Below, one piece after another: positions 25,417-34,786 of a DNA stretch of 64,000 bases. Made by a program: the position numbers and the translations under genes. The notes below the pieces were generated by a model. The model saw only the letters and a program-made list of their open reading frames with translations. It searched no databases and was not told where the DNA came from. The stretch's first letter is position 1, and every line of letters begins with the position of its first letter. The stretch is from Ardenticatenaceae bacterium (GTDB lineage: Bacteria > Chloroflexota > Anaerolineae > Promineifilales > Promineifilaceae), in contig JACKBR010000002.1 in the NCBI GenBank assembly GCA_020634495.1, forward strand, positions 62,001 through 126,000, read 5' to 3'.

Positions 25417-28400
25417 ATGAACCAGCCACCAAACACCAACCAATCTTTGCAAGCCGCAATAACGACCGTGCTATCAGAAATTGCCAAGCTACCGCCTACG
25501 GATCCGGCGTGGAACCTACTGCCTGATTTTGTAGGGCAGTTACAGGCGGCGCTAACGTCCAATCAAGAGCTTTTAGCCGCGCAGGCAGCAGAAACTGCGC
25601 AGCGACAAGCCGGATTAGAAGCCGAGCTTGAAAAATTGTGTGGAAATACAAGCCATTTGCTGAACTTCTTTGGCTTTAAGGGATGTGAATCTGGCTGGTT
25701 ACTGGAAGAAATGTCACCAGCTGAAACCGATCGGGCGTTAACAAATACCACAGAGCTTTTAAAGGCGCTGCTAGCATACGAATCCCTGGAAGCAGAAGTA
25801 GATGCTGCCGATTCCTACCAAGCGAAACGTGATGCGCGTATGTCCGTGCAGAAACAGGGGGATCAGATTGCCGAAATGATCGAGTCGCTGCAAGCCATTT
25901 TGCCAACACGGAAATCCCTCGTTGATACCGAAACAGAAACGGCAGCTACTGAAGACGAGCAAGATACACAACACGTAGAAGATGAATTTGAACTTGAAAC
26001 GGCCGTTGCTAATGACGCTCAAGATATACAGCAGCTAGAAGATGAGTTGGAGTTAGAAACGGCCTTCACTGAAGACGAGCAAGATCGAAAGCAATTAGAA
26101 GGTGAGTTGGAGCTAGAAACGGCCGTTGCCAATGACGCTCAAGATATACAGCAGCTAGAAGATGAGTTGGGGTTAGAAACGACCTTCACTGAAGACGAGC
26201 AAGATCGCAAGCAATTAGAAGGCAAGTTAGAGCTAGAAACAGCCGTTGCCAATGACGCTCAAGATATACAACCACTGGAAAATTTTGATTTAACAAGTAG
26301 CCAATGGGAGGAATTCTTCTGGCAGTTAGTCTCAGAGGGTGATTTAGCTGGGGCATACTGGCTTACACGCTCTCTAGCCTCACAATCACCGCCTATTAGC
26401 ATGCCATTATCCGAACGCCTGCTTGAAGCGGTCCTGGCGAGTTGGTGGTTATCACAGGTAAATGGTCAAATACAACAAGATCTATTCGAAATAGTCTACA
26501 CTCATACGCTTAATGATCAGCCTAATGATCGCATTCTTGCTATCAGCGTGGCTATGGCGGGAATACTCGTTTCTTCCAGAAAAGGGTTAGGCAGATGGTT
26601 AATTGATGAACCATTATTACCGCAATCTGTTCGTAACATTATCTATGAATTGCAAAACTTCTCGGATGCACATTCATCATTGCCTGTGGAAGACATACAG
26701 GCTGTCTATGATGAAAAACTGCGCGAAGAAACACAAAACAAGTTAGCAGCAGAAGCGAAGCAATGGCTTGCAGAAGAACCAAATCGTAAAACTACCCTAA
26801 AAAGGGCAACTGATGTCTGGCTTAGCTGGACTGATTTAGACGGACCACTACGGAAGATGATAGAAGTGGTTAGTCGGAATGATGCAAAAAAGGTTGGTCG
26901 CTTACAGCAGCTAATAAAGGAATGGCGTGATCAAAGTAATTTAAAATGGCTTGAAAAAACAGATCGGCAATTGATTGGTCGTAGGCCAAATCGTCCGATT
27001 GATGGCAAGATACGAGACCGATTGCTCAATGGAGCTGAATCATCAGTTCAACTGGCAGAAAAATGGTTAGCCTTGGTAAATTCTCATGACAATGGTCAAT
27101 CGGCATCTCTTGAAGATGCAGGGAAACTGGTAAATACGATTAGTGGGTTAACGAGTAATGCCTTATCGGATTTATCAACTCTTGAGCAAAATCCTCCACT
27201 CGACGTCTCTCCTCTCGTTATTCGTATACTAGCCTGGTCATTAAGCGACTTAAATGCAATTCTGAGACAACCAGAGGTTCTTCATGATGTTAAGAAACGC
27301 GCGTATTTATCATATCCCGATGGAATCGAGATCAGTCTTAAATCTGGTCTCCATTTTCGATTGATTTGTATTCCAGGAGCAGATGTACCGTCTGATTCAT
27401 TTGCTGAGCCAAAAAAGTTGTCATCACTTGCTGCGAAATTGTTTTACGTTTATCAACAAAAACAAACGCTTACCGATATCTTCCTGGCCTATTTGAATCA
27501 AGCTGACTATCGATTCACTGACATTCTCTTGCTGAACATGCCACCTGATGGCTCGGTTGAATTTAATCGCAAACTTCAGGCAGCAAAACAACACTCCTTT
27601 GACTTTCTCAGAAACAAGTTGCGTGAAGTTGGCGATGCTATTGAACAATCAATGGTTAATGGCTTACTTGATGAGAATTCGCGTGCTGCTTACACGCAAG
27701 AAATTGAAACGATTGGGTCTGGTAAAAATCTAAATTACAAACAACTTAAATCGCGATTGTCGCAGATTGAATCCGAGTTACATGAAATGGAGCAGGATCA
27801 TCTCCAGCTTCAACTGAGTCGTTGGAAAACTGTCTACCACCGATTAAAAGCCGCAATTTTTTACTCAACAAAGAAACAACTGATTAAGGATATCAACGAC
27901 TTTGTGAACAGTGCCTTCTCAAGGCAGGATATCATTGTCGTTGATGAGTTATTGGCACGTTTAGAGGTCATATTAGACTCAGGCACAGACCTAAACGAGA
28001 GAGAATTCACCTTTGAGGCAAAGCGAGATATCTATCAAGAGTTCGTGGATAATCTTGAACTATGGGAGAGAAGGGATTCAGAACTAAATTTCCGTAACTT
28101 GCATATTAAGCAACTTGCACAAAATTTACGTCGCGATGATCCCTCAAGTATTCAATCTCTCCGCATGGGACCATTAACGAAACCGCGGAAGGAGGAAGTA
28201 ATATCGGCCTTTTCAGCTTGGGGAAGTCTCAAAGGGCAAAGTAACCCCAATTCAAGAGCTAACCTTATTGAAAAACATGTGACTACACTCTTGGATTACC
28301 TTGGTTTCTCATCAATCAATGGATCTCAGAATATTGTTTCCTATGAAAAAGGAGGGAGCGACTGGGCTTATCTAACAGCAGCTGTTTCTGCAGGGGATAA

Positions 28401-30822
28401 ATCTCCAATTCCTCAGTTTGGCTCTCAACATGCACGGTCATTTGATGTGATCTGTTTATGGGAACGGCCTGGATCAGAAAAAATCAGCGCAAGTCTGAAT
28501 AATCTGCGATTGAATACACATCATGTCATTGTGCTTTATCTCGGACGATTAACACAACGTTGGCGAATAGACCTCATGCAGCAGATGAGAAAGGAAAGCC
28601 TCTCCCTGCTAATACTGGATGAGCTTTTGCTTTTGTTTTTGGCACGCGAAAAAGAGTTGCGTCTCCCGTCTTTCTTTCAAACCACACTGCCTTTGACTCG
28701 CGCTAATCCATATTCAGAAACTGGACCTGTGCCAGCAGAAATGTTCCGCGGGCGCATTGACGAACGCCGTCAACTCCGAGAACCATTAGGATACTCTATA
28801 GTGTACGGCGGAAGGCAATTAGGCAAATCAGCTTTATTACAACAAGTTGAGCGTGACTTCCATAATCCCGCTTCAGATCGTTATGTTATTAGGCGTGAGA
28901 TCAAATCAATTGGTGATACTTTAACTCAACAAGCGGATCCCGAATTGGTTTGGCAGGTTGTAAAACAAGGGCTGGTTGAAGCTGATGTGTTAAAAACAGC
29001 TTCTACGCGTCCAGACTCTATTGCCTCAGATATTCGCCAAATGATGTTACAAAATCCAGGGCGAAGTATCTTGGTATTATTGGATGAAGCTGACAATTTC
29101 TTGGCTGCGGACGAGAGTCGGAATTTTGAAATTGTAGGGGCTCTTAAAGCCATTATGGAAAGCACGGATCGCAGATTCAAAGTTATTTTTGCTGGCCTTC
29201 ATGATGTTCAACGTTATGAACAAGTCCCCAACCAGCCGTTTGCTCATCTTCGTGGTCTTGGCGTAGGGCCACTAGATGCTCAAGCAGCTAAACAACTCAT
29301 TCGTCAGCCACTAGAATCACTAGGATTTCGCTTCCCCCAAAATGATGAATCCCCGATACTCGGAATTACTGCATACAGTAATTCTCATCCGGGTTTACTT
29401 CAACTCTTCTGCCATCGATTGTTGGAGATGCTGTATCAACAAATGCCTAACAATCTAGGCCCACATCTGATTACGCGGGAAGATGTTGATGCTATCTATC
29501 GACAACGTGAAGTTCAAGAAGCAATTAGGCAAAGGTTTCATTGGACATTAGATCTGGATTCACGTTATCGCGCTTTGGCACAAATCATTGTACTAGAGCA
29601 AATGCAAGATTACGAAGGTTTTACACGAGCTTATAGTGTTGCAGAATTACAACAGTTAGTTAAAAGTTATTTACCCAGTGTGTTTCATGGTGTTGATCAA
29701 GACGAACTGAGAGTTTATCTGAAAGAGATGATTGGACTCGGTGTCCTGGTTCGCAATACTGATAGCCAATATCGGTTACGAAGCCCAAATCTAGTCAGAT
29801 TGGTGGGGAATGAAGAAGAAATAATTAACTCTTTGGCTGAAATGGAGGCAAAACCTCCGACCAAAGAGGCATTGTTAGAAAGTTATCGTGCCCCCCTCAA
29901 CCAAGAAGCAAACCGCTATAGTCCTTTTACGTTTGCACAATCCCGAATGCTCAACGCCAGACAATACGGTGTTGGGTTAGTCTTCGGCTCTCAAGCTCTT
30001 GGAATAGAAGCAGTAACCGAATCTATAAAAGCGCACTTTATTCCTCCTGGATCTCCGGGAAAGCATTTTGAAGCCACGCCGCATGCATTACCTGGAGATT
30101 CTTTTTCCCATTGGTTAAAACGCCTTTTGGACGATAACGGCTCTCAACTAGAGAGAATGATTGTCACGCGACGAATCATGCCAGGGTTAACTGCTGAAGA
30201 GATTCGGGACCAAGTGAATGCAGCTATCTCGTTTTGCAAGCGTCATCAGCGTGGACATTACAGATGGATGCGAGTGATTTTTATTTTTGATAGCCTCGCA
30301 ACTTTAGAGTGGCTCAAGCCACCCATGGAAGAAGTTACTTCTATCGAAAACTTGGTTGACGCAACAGTGAAGTTACGCAAGTGGGAACCGATCAGCATCA
30401 AGCAACGCCTGCAAAGACATGACAAGATGTCATCAGAATCTGTCATTAAAAAAATCTGGCAACAAACCGGTGGATGGCCAATACTATTTGATCAATTAGC
30501 AGATTCATGGAAAAACAATGATGATCCATTACCTGCCTCCACCGCGATCCGCAACAAGTTGGACAACGACGACGCGTTTGCTTTATTTATTCAGCAAATT
30601 GGAGGTGGTGTTGATAAACAAATTAGTCATATTCTACAGACTGTAGCTCAATATGAGGATTTTCCCTATGACTTATTAGTGCCAGACATTTTGGGTAGTG
30701 AATTAACTCAAGCTGATTGCGACAGGGCAGTAGAGTATCTTAAACGCATGCGCTTAATTATCGATTCAAGTGAATCGGTAATTCCTGATCACTTGATCAG
30801 AAATTTAACAAACAAACCATGA
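25417..30822 (+). CDS. giant P-loop (STAND-like) ATPase with acidic tandem repeats
   Basis: 1801 residues. About 1-170 is helical; 169-289 holds six acidic 20-residue repeats; 290-1080 is a long, mostly helical region without a named domain. Around 1000-1080 comes SFDVICLWERPGSEKISA and a strand-rich segment ending LLILDELLLLFL, then FRGRIDERRQL and the Walker A motif YGGRQLGKSALLQQ (Lys1137) with Walker B SILVLLDEADNF (Asp1223-Glu1224). The 1350-1800 part includes a winged-helix-like stretch (LKEMIGLGVLVRNTDSQYRL). No membrane segment or nuclease motif seen. It overlaps the next gene by ATGA. Likely a sensor/switch ATPase of a conflict system. Confidence 0.75.
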   Translation: MNQPPNTNQSLQAAITTVLSEIAKLPPTDPAWNLLPDFVGQLQAALTSNQELLAAQAAETAQRQAGLEAELEKLCGNTSHLLNFFGFKGCESGWLLEEMSPAETDRALTNTTELLKALLAYESLEAEVDAADSYQAKRDARMSVQKQGDQIAEMIESLQAILPTRKSLVDTETETAATEDEQDTQHVEDEFELETAVANDAQDIQQLEDELELETAFTEDEQDRKQLEGELELETAVANDAQDIQQLEDELGLETTFTEDEQDRKQLEGKLELETAVANDAQDIQPLENFDLTSSQWEEFFWQLVSEGDLAGAYWLTRSLASQSPPISMPLSERLLEAVLASWWLSQVNGQIQQDLFEIVYTHTLNDQPNDRILAISVAMAGILVSSRKGLGRWLIDEPLLPQSVRNIIYELQNFSDAHSSLPVEDIQAVYDEKLREETQNKLAAEAKQWLAEEPNRKTTLKRATDVWLSWTDLDGPLRKMIEVVSRNDAKKVGRLQQLIKEWRDQSNLKWLEKTDRQLIGRRPNRPIDGKIRDRLLNGAESSVQLAEKWLALVNSHDNGQSASLEDAGKLVNTISGLTSNALSDLSTLEQNPPLDVSPLVIRILAWSLSDLNAILRQPEVLHDVKKRAYLSYPDGIEISLKSGLHFRLICIPGADVPSDSFAEPKKLSSLAAKLFYVYQQKQTLTDIFLAYLNQADYRFTDILLLNMPPDGSVEFNRKLQAAKQHSFDFLRNKLREVGDAIEQSMVNGLLDENSRAAYTQEIETIGSGKNLNYKQLKSRLSQIESELHEMEQDHLQLQLSRWKTVYHRLKAAIFYSTKKQLIKDINDFVNSAFSRQDIIVVDELLARLEVILDSGTDLNEREFTFEAKRDIYQEFVDNLELWERRDSELNFRNLHIKQLAQNLRRDDPSSIQSLRMGPLTKPRKEEVISAFSAWGSLKGQSNPNSRANLIEKHVTTLLDYLGFSSINGSQNIVSYEKGGSDWAYLTAAVSAGDKSPIPQFGSQHARSFDVICLWERPGSEKISASLNNLRLNTHHVIVLYLGRLTQRWRIDLMQQMRKESLSLLILDELLLLFLAREKELRLPSFFQTTLPLTRANPYSETGPVPAEMFRGRIDERRQLREPLGYSIVYGGRQLGKSALLQQVERDFHNPASDRYVIRREIKSIGDTLTQQADPELVWQVVKQGLVEADVLKTASTRPDSIASDIRQMMLQNPGRSILVLLDEADNFLAADESRNFEIVGALKAIMESTDRRFKVIFAGLHDVQRYEQVPNQPFAHLRGLGVGPLDAQAAKQLIRQPLESLGFRFPQNDESPILGITAYSNSHPGLLQLFCHRLLEMLYQQMPNNLGPHLITREDVDAIYRQREVQEAIRQRFHWTLDLDSRYRALAQIIVLEQMQDYEGFTRAYSVAELQQLVKSYLPSVFHGVDQDELRVYLKEMIGLGVLVRNTDSQYRLRSPNLVRLVGNEEEIINSLAEMEAKPPTKEALLESYRAPLNQEANRYSPFTFAQSRMLNARQYGVGLVFGSQALGIEAVTESIKAHFIPPGSPGKHFEATPHALPGDSFSHWLKRLLDDNGSQLERMIVTRRIMPGLTAEEIRDQVNAAISFCKRHQRGHYRWMRVIFIFDSLATLEWLKPPMEEVTSIENLVDATVKLRKWEPISIKQRLQRHDKMSSESVIKKIWQQTGGWPILFDQLADSWKNNDDPLPASTAIRNKLDNDDAFALFIQQIGGGVDKQISHILQTVAQYEDFPYDLLVPDILGSELTQADCDRAVEYLKRMRLIIDSSESVIPDHLIRNLTNKP
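25921..26283 (+). repeat. in-frame tandem repeats, 60-bp units
   Basis: Six units of 20 residues, alternating two types: ELETAVANDAQDIQQLEDEL and LETAFTEDEQDRKQLEGEL. Together they give a 120-bp super-repeat, with the first unit (25921-25983) most divergent. Units at 25984, 26044, 26104, 26164 and 26224 differ by only a few bases, so expansion is recent. Two copies carry ACGGCCGT. Confidence 0.9.
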
Positions 30823-32111
30823 CCGGTGATCTTAGTTATCTATTTGCGCAAATACCGAGTGCTGTCAATCTCCGCACCAAAGTATTGAACGATCTCGGTA
30901 TGCATAAATCAGTTGTTTGTTATGTTAGCACCAAACACATTTTGGATTCCGTACAATCATTTTTTGCGGCGTCTCTTCAGCACCAAAGTTTCTACTGCAG
31001 CACGGTCACTCTTGATTTCCATACAAATGATTTAGATCCAATTTCTGTTATTCGCCGCCAATTGGATTTACCTGCCCCACTCTCTCCAGAACCGCAATCT
31101 TTGGAAGAGTTTATGCAAGACCACAACCTTCCTGATGTGATAATACTGAACGGTATTTCTGAAATGAATTGCTCAACTCGTCAGTGGTGGTGGAACTTTG
31201 TTAGACAGTGGGCTGGAAAATCACATGCATTAATTTCAGCAGAGGTTATTGAGACTCCTGCTCTTCTTGTGCTGACCACAGTTGAATCCCCAAATGAGAT
31301 TCTACAAGGCGACACGATGCTTTCTAGTTATTGGTGGTGGTCTATCCCATCCCACTTAGAAGCAAGGCTAATTTGCCGCTTAGAACATACTAATTTGCCA
31401 CACTTAAATGAACGAACTGACTGGCGTGAAGCTATACTTCCGTCATTGGTTGGGGGTAGCCTGGAGTTGGCTCAGTACATCTGGGAATATAGTGACAAAT
31501 CAGTTGAAATCATTCAAGAGAGACTACGAGAATATGCAAAATCCCTTGGGTGGACTGAGACGAATTTACGGAAAGCGGGAATTGAGCAATTTCTACATAA
31601 CCATTGGCTAAGGAGTAATCGAAGAGAAATTAGGCCAAATAGAAGTGAGCAAGAATTATGGGGAATGGGTGTTCTTAGTTACACTCCTGAAGAAGGTATA
31701 TGGATATGTTCTGCAGCGTTAGCAATAATCGATCAGGTCGCAATTTTAAGGCATCGATTATGGCGAGGGCAAGCATCATTAGTGCTTCCTGTTATTGATG
31801 AACTAAGATTAAAAATATGCCAACGTTTTATTAACCTATATGGTCAATCATGGCATATTGAATGGACTGGATCGAATTCCGATTCAAAAAGCGAACCTCG
31901 GGAAGATAATCCACTAGCTACAGAGTGGGGTCATTTAGAAAACAGCCTATACAGAACACCTGTACGCAAAGAACGGGAAATGTTACCAGTTGTCCAAACT
32001 GCTCGTAGATTAAGAAATACTCTTGCACATTATCAATTGATTGATTATGAAGATTACGAAACTCTTCTCAACTTGATTAATCTTCACGTCAAGGAAAGGC
32101 AAGTGTCGTAA
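30819..32111 (+). CDS. HEPN-motif protein, partner of the giant ATPase
   Basis: 430 residues; the start ATG overlaps the ATPase stop. No Walker A motif. The N-terminal half (SVVCYVSTKHILDSVQSFFA, DVIILNGISEMN) has an AAA-like strand pattern without nucleotide-binding residues. The C-terminal helical domain contains VVQTARRLRNTLAHYQLIDY, where Arg399-Asn400 and His404 give the R-N-x3-H signature of HEPN ribonucleases. HEPN proteins commonly act as RNA-cleaving effectors in abortive-infection systems. I infer that the ATPase senses a trigger and this protein executes it. Confidence 0.65.
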   Translation: MTGDLSYLFAQIPSAVNLRTKVLNDLGMHKSVVCYVSTKHILDSVQSFFAASLQHQSFYCSTVTLDFHTNDLDPISVIRRQLDLPAPLSPEPQSLEEFMQDHNLPDVIILNGISEMNCSTRQWWWNFVRQWAGKSHALISAEVIETPALLVLTTVESPNEILQGDTMLSSYWWWSIPSHLEARLICRLEHTNLPHLNERTDWREAILPSLVGGSLELAQYIWEYSDKSVEIIQERLREYAKSLGWTETNLRKAGIEQFLHNHWLRSNRREIRPNRSEQELWGMGVLSYTPEEGIWICSAALAIIDQVAILRHRLWRGQASLVLPVIDELRLKICQRFINLYGQSWHIEWTGSNSDSKSEPREDNPLATEWGHLENSLYRTPVRKEREMLPVVQTARRLRNTLAHYQLIDYEDYETLLNLINLHVKERQVS

Positions 32112-32157
32112 GTCAAGTTGGCATTATTTTAGTAACTTTTGATGAGAAATCGGGATG

Positions 32158-32608
32158 TGACCCCCTAAAAAGTAGACGTCAAGAAAAGGCAAAGTACACT
32201 TTTTGGGAGGGACAAATCTTTGGGCTTATGGTTCCAGGGTCGTTGCCAAGTACCTATCTTTACGTCTCGCACGCGGGAGCGATCTAGATTGGGAGCTGAA
32301 GCTGACCATTCTCAGCGGACCCAAGCCACCATAAAAGCAGATTGTCCCTCTGCCTGCCAGGCTTGCAGTTCCTGCTCCATTTGGGCGAAATCAAATAAAG
32401 CTTTTGGAGCCTGTATCAGCAACCAGTTCAATTTTTTGCTTCCCCGACACCCATCGCCGCCTCATTCGCACGACCAACTACGAACGGCCGCATCAAAGCC
32501 TAGGCTACTGTACGCCTGCCGATGTTCATTTTGCTGTTAATGCACCAATTCTGTGACCCGGTTTGGTATCTTAACTTTGTCGATCTGTGGTCTTGACTTT
32601 GGGGGTCA
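32158..32608 (+). mobile_element. internally deleted IS3 remnant (relative of element B)
   Basis: Right 134 bp (32475-32608) closely matches the end of IS3 element B (20976-21109), including YERPHQSLGYCTPADVHFAV and the terminal GACTTTGGGGGTCA. The left end TGACCCCCTAAAAAGTAGAC begins at 32158. The interior has lost both ORFs, leaving a 451-bp MITE-like derivative. Confidence 0.7.
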
Positions 32609-33000
32609 CCTTACGAATTCTGGTCATCGGTGTGAGTTTCTAGCACGACACCGTGCCAATTGTGTATTTTGACAACACAACCCTTCGTTATCGTTGTATT
32701 TGATACCATACCACGATTATCTCCTCTGCTAGCCGCATTGCTTCATCCGTGCCGTGCGTGCGAAAACCATGTCTGTTTTAACAGGCCATCAATATCCAAT
32801 GATCACCGCTACCAAAATCCTGCTTGGGTCATGTCGGTGCAGAATTGAGCCAGATTGTTTGGAGCAGGCGTTAGCAAATCCGGTTCCCGTAAATTGGGAA
32901 GGGGAGCTCGCTGCATAGCCCTTGGCCACGTTGGCGTATTTGCATTGTCGTAACGACAACGCAATTTCTTCATTAAGTATTGGGGCTCATTCTATGCGGC
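32609..33000. pseudogene. decayed backbone sequence
   Basis: No intact gene. On the minus strand about 32840-32925 reads MQRAPLPNLREPDLLTPAPN, then LAQFCTDMTQAGFW and a stop. This resembles EPDLLTPDPNA of the pseudogene at 12364-12715. Further upstream, DEAMRLAEEIIVVWYQIQR is a coding-like scrap in another frame. It is a relic of the same backbone gene type. Confidence 0.35.
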
Positions 33001-33150
33001 GATATTGAGCTGGCCAATCACGGCCAAGCGGCTCGACAATCGAACGTAAAGCTAGGTAAATCTTGCTATTTTCGCCCAGGTGGACGATTGGGGTATCTAA
33101 GTAGAAAGGAAAGGTAGCTTTGTCAATGGAATTAAATTGTTGGGATCGTC
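33001..33150 (-). pseudogene. truncated P22_AR_N antirepressor copy
   Basis: Minus-strand reading GDDPNNL then, after one frame change, IDKATFPFYLDTPIVHLGEN and SKIYLALRSIVEPLGRDWPA. It aligns with SDNPHDLISIGEVTIPFYED, LIVQLGEDGEIYVALRPIVE of the 15193-16077 gene. Only about 50 codons remain. Confidence 0.7.
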
Positions 33151-33158
33151 GCCCGTAC

Positions 33159-33743
33159 CTACGCTTCTTTTAATTCGTCAAGGGCTCGATCCATCAGGTC
33201 GCCCACGCTAAGCGATTGCGCCCATTGCTTAAGATACGCAATATCCAGCGAATTCTGTTGGGTCTTCAAAACACCCAAAATATCACGCCATTGCCGCTCG
33301 GAAATCTCACCACCTATTCGAAACCAGTCTAACTTGGCCAAGACAATATCTTCGGGACTCAATACCCAAATTTGCGCATCGCTATCCGGGCTTATCTTTT
33401 CCGCTACACGCCGACTGAGCTGTTGGTTGTCAAAGGGTCTTGCCTTGGGAATGAAAATGTCCACCTTAAACATCGTATTCAGATGAATTAAGTTAAAGCT
33501 GCTCTGCCGCTGGATGGCTTGTTGAATCATCTGTTCGTCCACATAAAAAGCATCTTGCAGTTTAGAGGCAAACGAGGAAACTTTTTCAGGATGTATATCT
33601 GCCACAATATCCACATCCATGGTCGTGCGTAACATACCGTGAATAATGCTGGCCATGGAGCCACCGATGACGTAAGGAATGCCTAAGTCATCCAGAAGAT
33701 TGGTCACCAGCAATGTGACCTGAAGCACTTCGGATTCAATCAA
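33159..33743 (-). CDS. nucleotidyltransferase-fold protein, pair 3
   Basis: 194 residues starting at TTG 33743, supported by AAGGAG 8 nt upstream. Signature IPYVIGGSMASIIHGMLRTT MDVDIV: Gly-Gly-Ser plus Asp-x-Asp of the MNT superfamily. Then FNLIHLNTMFKVDIFIPKAR and LSPEDIVLAKLDWFRIGGE, features of DUF6036/AbiEii-like proteins. It starts 12 nt after its partner gene (33756-34064). Probable toxin-type or RNA-modifying enzyme; substrate unknown. Confidence 0.8.
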   Translation of the reverse strand: MIESEVLQVTLLVTNLLDDLGIPYVIGGSMASIIHGMLRTTMDVDIVADIHPEKVSSFASKLQDAFYVDEQMIQQAIQRQSSFNLIHLNTMFKVDIFIPKARPFDNQQLSRRVAEKISPDSDAQIWVLSPEDIVLAKLDWFRIGGEISERQWRDILGVLKTQQNSLDIAYLKQWAQSLSVGDLMDRALDELKEA

Positions 33744-33755
33744 GCAGAGTCTCCT

Positions 33756-34064
33756 TTATCTGATAATTGGGCCATAAACGCGCGTGGCCATTTCTTCTCC
33801 GAGCGTAATAGTCGCTAAATGTCGCTTCAGTTCTTCGGCAGATGCATTCGGAAAACGCTGACGCAAGCCTATCAGGGCAAGTTGGCGAGCGGCGCGATTT
33901 AAACCTTCCATCATTTCTAATTTGCGCCAGGCTGGAGACTCTCGCCATAATTTAAACAACACTGTTTCGACTTCTGGAGAAGTATCCCAGTTCATTTCCC
34001 GCCAAGAGGGTAAACGCCGTTTATCATCACCTGTTTGTTCACCATCTAGCTGTTGCTTAACCAT
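33756..34064 (-). CDS. small partner of nucleotidyltransferase pair 3
   Basis: 102 residues: DTSPEVETVLFKLWRESPAW, RKLEMMEGLNRAARQLALIG, RQRFPNASAEELKRHLATIT. This helical pattern is shared by small proteins that precede nucleotidyltransferase genes in Anaerolineae-type genomes (recognised from general experience). TGGAGT precedes the start. Likely the cognate antitoxin or cofactor. Confidence 0.7.
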   Translation of the reverse strand: MVKQQLDGEQTGDDKRRLPSWREMNWDTSPEVETVLFKLWRESPAWRKLEMMEGLNRAARQLALIGLRQRFPNASAEELKRHLATITLGEEMATRVYGPIIR

Positions 34065-34150
34065 AAGCTACTCCATCAAAGCTCGCAATTTCTGGATTCA
34101 TTTAGATTATACCATTGGAAAGCTTTTTTCAGTGTAGATTATGAATATTA

Positions 34151-34786
34151 TTACGCGGACACTGAGTTTGACATAGGGGAGGAAACGGCCGTCAGGTCTT
34201 CAATTTCAACCAGAGGTAAGCCAAAGAATCCATCGGTGCCACCATTGCCTTGGGCACGGGAAATTTCATCTGCCACATTGGCCCAGAGGCTTTGCCACAT
34301 ACGGTCCAAGGCCATGTGCAGCTCGCCGGGGCTGTGGGCGACGTGACGCAGGTCGGCCCAGTCGGTATACCCAGGCGTGATGCTATTGTAATCACCCAAA
34401 TTCACTTTTTGGATCAGGCTTACGCTGACGGTGCGTACGAATATGGGATCATTACCCACGCCAGCTAGTGGAGGCTGCAAGCCGAGAAATACAACCTCGG
34501 AGCTGCCTTGGAGCCGCAACAGCTGCGCCCGCACATTTTCCCGCGCCATGCGGCGCAGGCGTTCCTTGGCGTGGTGCAGATCAAACGCTTCCCCCTCTGA
34601 AACGTTGGTTTTGACCCAAATCGTGATGGCTGGATTCAGGCTTTCAAAATTACCCAGGTTGAACTTCCTATCATAGGTAACGGAAAACCCCTTAACATGT
34701 ATCGCCTCTTCTAACTCAGGCAAAAATCCGGTATGAAGTTCGGCTCCGGCATAGCTTCCATTTGTGTAAGGTTGTTGGTTCATCAT
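34151..34786 (-). CDS. hypothetical protein with two related halves, end of PRTRC operon
   Basis: 211 residues. Two similar segments, RKFNLGNFESLNPAITIWVK (about 40-60) and QKVNLGDYNSITPGYTDWAD (about 125-145), indicate an internal duplication of a beta-rich module seen in phage and plasmid proteins of unknown role. Each is followed by a helix. The start overlaps the ThiF stop by 4 nt (ATGA), so it belongs to the PRTRC transcription unit. Confidence 0.65.
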   Translation of the reverse strand: MMNQQPYTNGSYAGAELHTGFLPELEEAIHVKGFSVTYDRKFNLGNFESLNPAITIWVKTNVSEGEAFDLHHAKERLRRMARENVRAQLLRLQGSSEVVFLGLQPPLAGVGNDPIFVRTVSVSLIQKVNLGDYNSITPGYTDWADLRHVAHSPGELHMALDRMWQSLWANVADEISRAQGNGGTDGFFGLPLVEIEDLTAVSSPMSNSVSA

